NCBI GenBank assembly: GCA_028751875.1
Contig: CM054135.1
Coordinates: forward strand, 60,584,729-60,648,728
From: Rapana venosa
Taxonomy: Eukaryota > Mollusca > Gastropoda > Neogastropoda > Muricidae
Direction of reading: 5' to 3'
Length of the DNA stretch: 64,000 bases
Shown here: piece by piece, positions 56,370-64,000 of the stretch
Layout of the letters: every line of letters starts with the position of its first letter
Numbering within the stretch: position 1 is the stretch's first letter
Position numbers and translations under genes: made by a program
Notes under the pieces: generated by a model
Seen by the model: only the letters and a program-made list of their open reading frames with translations
The model's database searches: none
Told to the model about the DNA's origin: nothing

Positions 56370-57065
56370 TATATCTTCTCCCTTTTTTTTTTCTGTTTGG
56401 GAGGCATTGGGGCATAAGGCTTCAGGAAGAACAATATGCACCATGTGCAAAGCAGCTTTAATTTTTTTCTTTTTTTCTTCCTTCTATCCTTTCTTTTTTC
56501 TTTTATTCCTTGTTTGTTTCTGTCTTTCTTCTTTCCTTCCTTCCTTTGTTTCTGTCTTTCTCCTTTTCTTCCTTCCTTTCTATGTCTTTCTGTTTCTGTT
56601 ATTTATTCTTTTTTTTCTTTTCTTTTTCTGAACCTTATATTGCACTCTACAACTTTCTTCAGATCTTCATTTCTTTGGTTGGTCCCTTCTTTCATTTATC
56701 TGTAGATTTGAATTTATACATTCTTTTCATTTTCAGCCTCTAGTCTTTCTTCATTCTTTCTTTGCTTCCTTCTTCTTTCTTTCTTCTTTTCTTTCCTTCC
56801 CTGTTTCGTTTTGAACATTTATTCATATCATTATTAGGGTTTTTTCCTTTTTTCTTCTGTTTTCTAAGTCTGATTTTTGTTCTTGCTTTCTTTTCTTCTT
56901 TCATTTCCTTTCTTTTTCTTTGTTTCTTTCTTCCTTTCTTTTTGTCAGTTCTTTAGTTTTCTTTTCATATTTCTTTTTTCTTGTTCTTTTGTTCTTCTTC
57001 TGTAAGGGTTTTCCCTTTCATTTTTGTACAGTGTGTGTGTGTGTGTTTGAGAGAGAGAGAGAGAG
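56370..57065. repeat. T/C-rich polypyrimidine region, then (GT)n (GA)n
   Basis: CTTT/CCTT-rich for 650 bases, ending with a short GT tract (57031-57047), GA and G-run (57050-57075). Confidence 0.9.
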
Positions 57066-57344
57066 GGGGGGGGGGTGGCAAAGATCAGTGCTTTTTGTGT
57101 AATACTATCTACACCGACTAATGTTTTTAAAAAAAAAGTCATAGTATTTAATAGTGAAACTTCTGAAAAGAAATATTATTAGAATCCATACTACAACAAG
57201 AAATGCACCCAGTTGCCTTGAGACCACCACCATACATAAATCAAATACCTAGAAATCCCATCTCTCTCTCCATCTCAATCCTGTCCTTGTGACAAGTCAC
57301 AGTGGCTTGGGCATCTATCCTCCATGACAGGAGAGAGGCCATAA

Positions 57345-57465
57345 TGACCAAATGAGTCACAGATACCATGCAAGCATACTGTGGAGTGGGAGCATTTGGG
57401 GAGGGCTTAATGGTGCTGATGGCTTGGAGCTGGCCTGTCTGATATTGATCTGGTCCCCATGGGCG
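57345..57465 (+). mobile_element. Dispersed repeat D, copy 1
   Basis: AATGAGTCACAGATACCATG, GGGGAGGGCTTAATGGTGCT and GGCCTGTCTGATATTGATCT. The same order recurs at 60205-60380 and 61480-61585. Confidence 0.5.
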
Positions 57466-58280
57466 CCCCTGGATTCCTGTGTGCTTTTCCTCAGAGCTCC
57501 AGTCCTTGGCATGAACAGGTTGACAGAGTGAGGCTAGATAACCGCAGATCAGGGCTGATACTGTGATAGTCATATCAGTGTAATCGCTGTTGTGAGTGTG
57601 GGTGGTTTTATGATCCCTGGGTAGTTTTTATTTTGATGATAGTTTTGTGTGTGTGTTTTATTGGGTCTTTTTTTTTCTTTTTCAAAATGATTTGTGGTGT
57701 TCTTTTTGAATAGGTGTGAGTCAAGGTCAGTGATGTTTTAAAAATTGTTTAGATTTGTGTGTGTGTGAATTTAGTTATTGTTTGCTGGTTATTTTTACAT
57801 GGTTTTTTTTTTCATGATCAGTGTTCTCGATTTAGATTTAAAATGTTGTCATAATAGGCATGGTTTTGATAAAAAGGAAAAAAACCCTCTTGAAAAGAAG
57901 GTGCTAATAATACTCGCAGGGTGGTTGTGCTGCCCATATGTCATGAAGCACAGTAATCAGGCTTTGCTGATTGTGGGGTAGGATTAGTGATTTGTGGACC
58001 TGGAGTTTGAAACCCAGACTATTGTTAAACATTTTGTTGAGCTGAAGCTTTGCAACAGACTGTTAATAAATACAGTGCCATTTAAGCTTTTCTTAATACG
58101 AAAATAAGCATGGTGACTAGAGCTTCTAGATTTATCCTGTTTGCTGATGAAAGTTGAAAGAAAAAGGTTGTCTTCCGTATCACAATTTGTGGCCTGATGT
58201 GTGTTCTTGAGGAGGATTTGGTTTTAGGTTGGGCTGGTTTTTTGTGTAGTTTTTTTTTTGCTTTTGTTTTTTGGTTGTGT
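57466..58280. other. Intronic unique sequence
   Basis: Probably an intron of the neurabin-like gene. No exon with PDZ-like sequence was found here. Confidence 0.4.
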
Positions 58281-58282
58281 TC

Positions 58283-58400
58283 CTTGGCTAGAGCTCTTGA
58301 GGTTCACTACTGGTGAGATTTTGCATAACATTTGTGACTGGTTTAACCCAACATTAAGGCACATCCACCATTAAGGTATCCCTATTCTAACTACAGGAAT
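58283..58400 (-). mobile_element. SINE tail-B fragment
   Basis: The plus strand reads GGCTAGAGCTCTTGAGGTTC, ACTGGTGAGATTTTGCATAA and CCATTAAGGTATCCCTATTC, the reverse of tail B. Confidence 0.55.
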
Positions 58401-60200
58401 CTTGGGGAGTTTGAATATCTTTATGAGATGATTTACATTGTGGTGTGGTCTTTTTTGACATATCTCTTAGATTAGAGTGCAGTTAAGGGGTTTGAATTTG
58501 CATGTCTGCAGCCTATGTGGACTTGTGTGTGTGTCATGGCCAACTGTGGAATTTGATTGAGATTATATTGTCATGGTTTGATGTTGTCAGTGACCCTGAA
58601 AGTTTCATTGTTATTCAGTGATGCTGATTCTGTGATGGCTTCATTGCCCTGATTGTTAAAACTGAGAAAAAGAGCTTTCAGACTTGTTGCTTGATCAGTT
58701 GATGTGGCTCAGGGGGGAGTGCTTTAGAATATTTAACACACGATCTTCAGTTTGTCATGAATATGTATTCATCACAGAATGTTTACTGTAGACTTGAATG
58801 TTTCTATAGTAATTTGACTTGATCTTTTCTGGCTATTTCAGACCTTACAATAGCCTCATCTGCAAATTGTATGCGAGAATTTAATCTCATGTATAAAAAA
58901 TGCTATAAATGTGAGAAAACATGGTCAGGTGGTTTTCACAATGATAAAAAGATTGTCTGCGTCATCCGTTTCTCTCCAATTAGAAAATTTTTTTAAATCA
59001 TCATAGGGAGAGAGGGGGCAGGGAGGGAAGGAGAGAGAGAGAGAGAGAGACTCAAATTATACATGTTTAATGTGTTTTGGCCATAGGCAGACATGTATAT
59101 ATATATATGTATACACATTGAGGGAGAGTGGGGATGGGGAAAACAGGTGTAAAACAGATCAGGGAAGTATTTTTTTTAAAAACCCCACCTGTTCGTTCCA
59201 CTTCACTATTTACTTCTAGCAGCAAGAAACAGAGGAAGAGAGAGGGAAAACTGCTACACTGTTGAAAGAAGGTACATGTGCATACTGACATGTTTGTGGC
59301 TGAGTGTTGGTCAGGCTCCTCCCTCCCAGTCTCTTCCTGCCTGATGTCAGTCACACCACAGGGGACTAACCCTCTGCCAGGTCAGGTGGAAGGAAGGAAG
59401 GAAGAGAAGTGAAGGTGGTTAAGGGTAGGGTGGTAGGGTAGGTGAAGGGGGCAGGGTGGGGTGGGGGTGGGTAGGAGGCTATACAGGATTGTGGAGGATT
59501 TGCAGTCTACCTGTCTGAATTTTTTTTCTTCTGAAGGCAATAATGTAATATGTTTGTATGTTCATGAATGTTTTTTACTGTATTGACTTATTTTCACAAG
59601 AGCAATACACTCATACAGTAATCTGATGAAGTATTAGACGATTGTACTGATTGAGTACTTGTTGTTTTTGTTCTTGTAGTAGGTTTTTAAAAAATAATTT
59701 ATTTTGTTTTCTTGGGGCCAAGCAGCATGCATGCACACAGAAGCTCACACACATCCAAGCATAAATGGATAAATGCGCACATCACATGCAAGTGAAAAGT
59801 GCATGCAGATGTGCACTTTTGACATGCTGGCTGTATTTTGCCTCAGATCAGCTTATTTGTGGTCACAGTAAATCATGAAAGCACATATGCTATGCATTTC
59901 CATTGATGATGCTGATTGAACTTAAAAGTCTTTGGCAAGTGCTGATGAGATGTTTGTAGAGCAGAGCTTTAATAAGTGATGGATGTAGTCTGTATTTTTC
60001 AAACTTTATTTTTCTTTCGTATTTTTCAAGTTTTATTTTCAGAACCTCAGTGTACACAATATATATATATATCCATCAACCAGATGTGGCAGATCATGTG
60101 GACCAATTCAATAATTTACCCATCAAATGTCAAGAAGTTCTCCAAATCTCTGTGAGTCAGCCCCCTCATCATCATACTCATAGCCCTGGTAGCTTTGCCC
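58401..60200. other. Intronic unique sequence
   Basis: Small GA, TA and GGAA patches (59025-59050, 59094-59108, 59388-59402). No exon recognised on the plus strand. Confidence 0.4.
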
Positions 60201-60204
60201 TCAT

Positions 60205-60380
60205 CTCTTGAATGAGTCACAGATCTATAATGTGCGACTGACTGACTCTATGTTTGGGGAGTTCATACTCATGATACTGTGTGACTATATGCAGAATATT
60301 TCAGAGGAAGGCTTAGTTAATCATGGCTCTGATCACTTCTGGTTTAGCAGCCTGTTATTGATGTGGTTCCCACGATGCTG
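60205..60380 (+). mobile_element. Dispersed repeat D, copy 2
   Basis: AATGAGTCACAGATCTATAA, GGAAGGCTTAGTTAATCATG and AGCCTGTTATTGATGTGGTT. More diverged than copy 1. Confidence 0.4.
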
Positions 60381-60653
60381 TCCCTCCTCCTCCTCCTCCA
60401 GTCCTTGCCATGGCCTGAGTTTGATGAATGAGGTGGACCTCTAATTGAGTTTGCTCTTTTGGTGCAAAGTCTCTGATGGCAGGGAAAATAGTTGTGATCA
60501 GGATGTGTTATAGATCTAGACAGAGGGAGGCAGTGGTTTGTTTTGTTTTTCAAGCCTTTTTTTTTTAAAACACCAACAGATGTAATGTTTTATCATTGTT
60601 TCATATTCGAAAAGGGTTGTGATCATGGTTAAAACTTGGGGTTTTTTGGTTTT

Positions 60654-60760
60654 GTTCCTCAGCTAGAGCTGTGAGGTTTACTAATGGTGAGATTTTGTAT
60701 ATGTGGCTGTTTTTACCCATCATTAAGGTAGCCACATTCCAACTTTGGGGATTAAAAGCT
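60654..60760 (-). mobile_element. SINE tail-B fragment
   Basis: The plus strand reads CAGCTAGAGCTGTGAGGTTT, ACTAATGGTGAGATTTTG and TTAAGGTAGCCACATTCCAA. Confidence 0.6.
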
Positions 60761-61479
60761 AGTAAAGGTCAGGCAGAAGAGTTTTCGACTACAGATAGAT
60801 GTGAAGATGTAATTTCTAGAAAATTGCTGTTTTGTTAAGTTTTGTGCCATTGTGGTAATTCTCACTTGCTGTAATGATGGCAGCAGCAGCAACAAAAGGC
60901 AACAGCAGCCAGAGCAACAATAGCAATTACATTTCTTGAGCATCTGTCATGGTGATACTCCAAAAAGGCCATCTTCCATTTTGAACCAAGTGAAAAGACT
61001 CTTAGGAGATGGAGTAGATGGCTGGTGAGAATGACTTGAAGACTCTGCAGGGCTTTTTAAAAAATTTAATATTTTAAAAACTCATGTCATGATTAAAATG
61101 TTTATGACACTGAGAAAAATCTTCTTGCATGGTTTCCATCATTTCCTTGTAACAACTGTCCACACATTATGTATTGACCAGTCCTTGGTCGCCTGTATAG
61201 AGGGAGCGTGTTGATTTGAACCCATACCGCCTTGACTATTGATCACATTGAATAGAATTTTTGTTGACCAAAAAAAAAAAAAAGAAGGTGAAAGTGGAAC
61301 CAGTACCGGCAGTACTTGAGTCATGAGGCCATCACACCTCAGATAACAGGAACCATGAGATCCCTAGGGTCTCAGCTGGGTCTCCCTCCCTTCATCATTA
61401 CAGCAGCCTTGATGGCTTTGGAATCCACCACCGTCTGGCTTGGGAAGAGGGGGTGGTGGGGTGGGTGGTGGTGGTGGTG

Positions 61480-61687
61480 GTGTAATGAGTCATGGTTACC
61501 TTGCCAGCATATTCAGACCATTGGGGGAGGGCTTAATGGTGCCGATCGCATCTGGTTTTGCCTGTTATTGATCAGATCTCTGTGTAAAGGCGTTTCCGCC
61601 TTCCCCCTTCTACTGACAGTTTGGGATCAAGGTAGCCCTTTTTCTTCTTCTGGTCCTGTATTCTGGGGGGGGGGGGGGGGGGGGGGG
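61480..61687 (+). mobile_element. Dispersed repeat D, copy 3, and poly-G
   Basis: AATGAGTCATGGTTACC, GGGGGAGGGCTTAATGGTGC and GCCTGTTATTGATCAGATCT (61484-61580). GGT triplets precede it, and a 24-G run follows at 61664-61687. Confidence 0.5.
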
Positions 61688-61771
61688 AATGGTGTGAACA
61701 GGATGTTTTAGAGACTGATCACGTAAATGGGTAAGTTTTTTGGTGGGTTAAAAAAAAAAGTGGGGGTTGGG

Positions 61772-62110
61772 GGTTAGGACGGCTGAATAGCAGAGTGGTT
61801 AGCGTGTTGGATACGTGATATGAATTAATGGCAGTCTGAGGCCTCAGGGTTAAGTCATTGCAGGGTTGTAGGCCCCTATGTCTGAAGGGATTTTTCCTCA
61901 ACAGTTGACGTGGGAACATTGGTTCTGATGTTCAGGTCCTTTTGGGTTGGACTGTAAAGGGATACCCCCAGTTTAAGTGAATGCCCATCTTGCACACACT
62001 TGTAAAAAGTTCATCCATTTTTCATAGACCTAGAATAGTAGGCCAGCTGTGGCTGGTGGTGTGGACAACACAAACATGTTAAACATGCGGTCTGCCACCT
62101 GAGAGAGATC
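61772..62110 (+). mobile_element. SINE with tRNA-like head
   Basis: The A box is GCTGAATAGCAGAGTGGTTA, followed by GCGTGTTGGATACGTGATAT. The body has AAGGGATTTTTCCTCAACAG and TTCTGATGTTCAGGTCCTTT. No clear B box, so it is diverged. Confidence 0.5.
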
Positions 62111-63282
62111 TGCCTGTTTGTTTATTCACATCGGTTACACGTCACTGTTGCCAGAGACAGTTAGTTAAGAATGGATAAATCAAGTTTCCTGTGGGAAGAC
62201 TGGATGTGCTGAGAGTGACGGTTTGCAGTCCCTGATGAAGTTTTTGAAATAGTCATGTTTTCTTGACACGGTCATGGTAGACTAGTGCTTTCAGTCGTAT
62301 GTTGGATGATCATATCTAAGGTTGTCTTTAGATGCTGGCTTCGGGGGTAAATTTGTCTGTCCAGTGCTTCCACACCAGCGGGTTTGAAAAGAATGTAGAT
62401 CTATCTCTACTTTGGCAAATTGCTTGAATATTGTGCATGGGATTAAGAATGATGTTCATTTTTATAATGAGACGGTGTTTTTGCGCTCTCATCATTGAAG
62501 TTTGCTTCTTAAGGTGTTTGCCTTCAACCACAAATGATAAGGTGTGTGACTTGGATAATGATACCGTCAGTGTTTGATTGGTACTGGTGCTGCCAGGTCA
62601 TTCCTTGGTGTTGTCAGTTCATCATTTTCTTCTGTCTGCTCAGCATCATCTTGTGACAGTGTCATGCCACATGAAGTGGGAGGGAGGAAGGGAAAGAGGG
62701 AGAGAGGGGGAGGGGGAGAGTCTCTATGCAACAGGCTTTGCAAACATACCATTTTTGTGTAGATGGGTAATGTCCCTGGCAGTAGTTCACTTTCACTATT
62801 AAATCCTTCACAGGAGACAGGCAGGCCCGGACGACCTTCAGATAAGAGGGGGGAAAAAACCAGGTTGGTTTGCTGATAGGCTGAAAGATAGCATTAATAT
62901 GTTTGCAGCTGAAGCCACTTCAGACTCCTCTGTACCTGTCGCCACCTGAAGCCTTCTCAAGTGCAGGTGATTGAACCCTTCTGTCTGACAGGTGGAAGAG
63001 GGTGGATGGGAATGGGGTGTTGGTTCAGACTGTAGGTCTCTCTGGTGGTGAAGGAGAGTGGGATGGGGTGGGAGGTCGGTTGGTGGATTTGGAGAAGTAA
63101 TGAGGGCTTGTGAAGGATTGGTGAAGCGTTTTGCCTTGAAGAGCGCAAAATAAATGGAAATCTGATTTTGCCAAATTGAATTTATTTGATCTGATTTTTA
63201 ACAAAAATATTTGTTTTGTTCTGTTTGTTTGTTTCCCAATTTAAAAACCCCCAATCCAACCCCTTTTCATCCTCACTCAACG

Positions 63283-63640
63283 TGGATGAAATAGCTCTGT
63301 GGTTACAGCATCAAACTCTTGATTTGAACATTCAAGGGCATTGAACTGTCCGATTGAGACCACCCCCCCCCCCCCCCACCTCACCTAGATTGTATTTCGT
63401 TTCTGACTTCTTTTCCTTGCTACACTTTCAGATAAGACAGTAAATCTAGGTCATGTGTCTGAATGCATGAAGAAGATATTGTAGACATATTTTAAACCTT
63501 TTTTGTGGAAGAGTTGGCTAATGGTGGCAGGTGGTATGGATGGCAGGAAAACGTCCCTGAAGCATGGACCTACCTGAAGCCTCAGTAGTGCTTTGAATAG
63601 TGCACAACTTGGGTGAAGCATTTGCCAAGAGACGTTGTGT
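63283..63640 (+). mobile_element. SINE with tRNA-like head and poly-C insert
   Basis: GATGAAATAGCTCTGTGGTT and ACAGCATCAAACTCTTGATT (A-box side), a C-run (63363-63377), then CAGATAAGACAGTAAATCTA (V-like core) and GAGTTGGCTAATGGTGGCAG. It resembles the family A/V core but is diverged. Confidence 0.45.
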
Positions 63641-64000
63641 TGTTGGTGTTGTGGTGGTGGTGATGGTGTGTGCGTGCGTGCGTGTGTGTGTGAAAGATGT
63701 AGTCTAAGATATCTTTATTTTCCAAGGGTTACAGAGTAAGATTCATCTACTTTTTTCATGAGAGAGAGAGAGAGAGGGGTCCCCCAGGTATTCAGAGGGA
63801 TCCTCTGTGCACCAGAGCTCAGCTTTTCTCATCTTCACCTTTTATAATTGTTAAACTTTCTTGTCCGCTTTTGCAGTCTCTCTTTCAAGCTTTTGTTGTT
63901 GTTGGTTGTTTGTTTGTTTGGCTGCCTTGAAGTTGTTGTTTGAGAAAACTCGTACTGCTAGTATAAAGATGCATACATTTGCAGTAGGGTTTGTTTTGTT

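Noticed and set aside
56350..57102. Hydrophobic Phe/Leu/Ser-rich open frames
   Set aside because: They are translations of a T/C-rich polypyrimidine tract, not membrane proteins.

Overview
The window is animal nuclear DNA. It has GT-AG spliced genes, very long introns, many decayed LINE and SINE fragments, and an extreme load of (CA)n, (GA)n, (AT)n and poly-G simple repeats. I infer a mollusc, most likely a marine gastropod, from the style of the tRNA-headed SINEs and the microsatellite density. The species cannot be named from the sequence alone. Nothing is prokaryotic: there are no operons, CRISPR arrays or insertion sequences.

Two protein-coding genes are supported, both on the + strand. 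(1) Positions 432-10887 hold a complete six-exon UBE2D-class ubiquitin-conjugating enzyme (UbcH5 / Drosophila effete type, 147 residues, catalytic Cys85). It has an NRF-1-type palindrome about 80 bases before the start codon and an AATAAA signal at 11265. (2) Positions 53407-55414 hold one very large coding exon for the N-terminal 668 or so residues of a neurabin/spinophilin-like (PPP1R9) actin- and PP1-scaffold protein. Its PDZ and coiled-coil exons must lie beyond the window. This exon carries a one-base frame break at an A6 tract (54669-54674). Two possible small exons (52622-52683, 52765-52860) lie just upstream.

Layout: 1-431 promoter side of UBE2D; 432-11290 UBE2D, with LINE and SINE fragments in introns 1, 3, 4 and 5; 11290-19180 gene-poor sequence with a few repeats; 19180-23220 a cluster of LINE and SINE copies; 23600-52500 a mosaic dominated by microsatellites, a roughly 90-bp minisatellite (31047-32070) and many copies of modular SINEs; 52600-56240 the neurabin-like 5' part; 56240-64000 its intron, with more SINEs.

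The most interesting structures are repeats. A 341-bp element is present twice (21749-22089 and 31223-31563) with only three differences by eye, identical ends and separate target-site duplications, so it looks like a recently active non-autonomous retroelement. A SINE core appears with two different 3' tails. A roughly 40-bp conserved block sits beside simple repeats at five sites. A CA tract carries six exact TGAGTCA heptamers. The two genes show no evident functional link.
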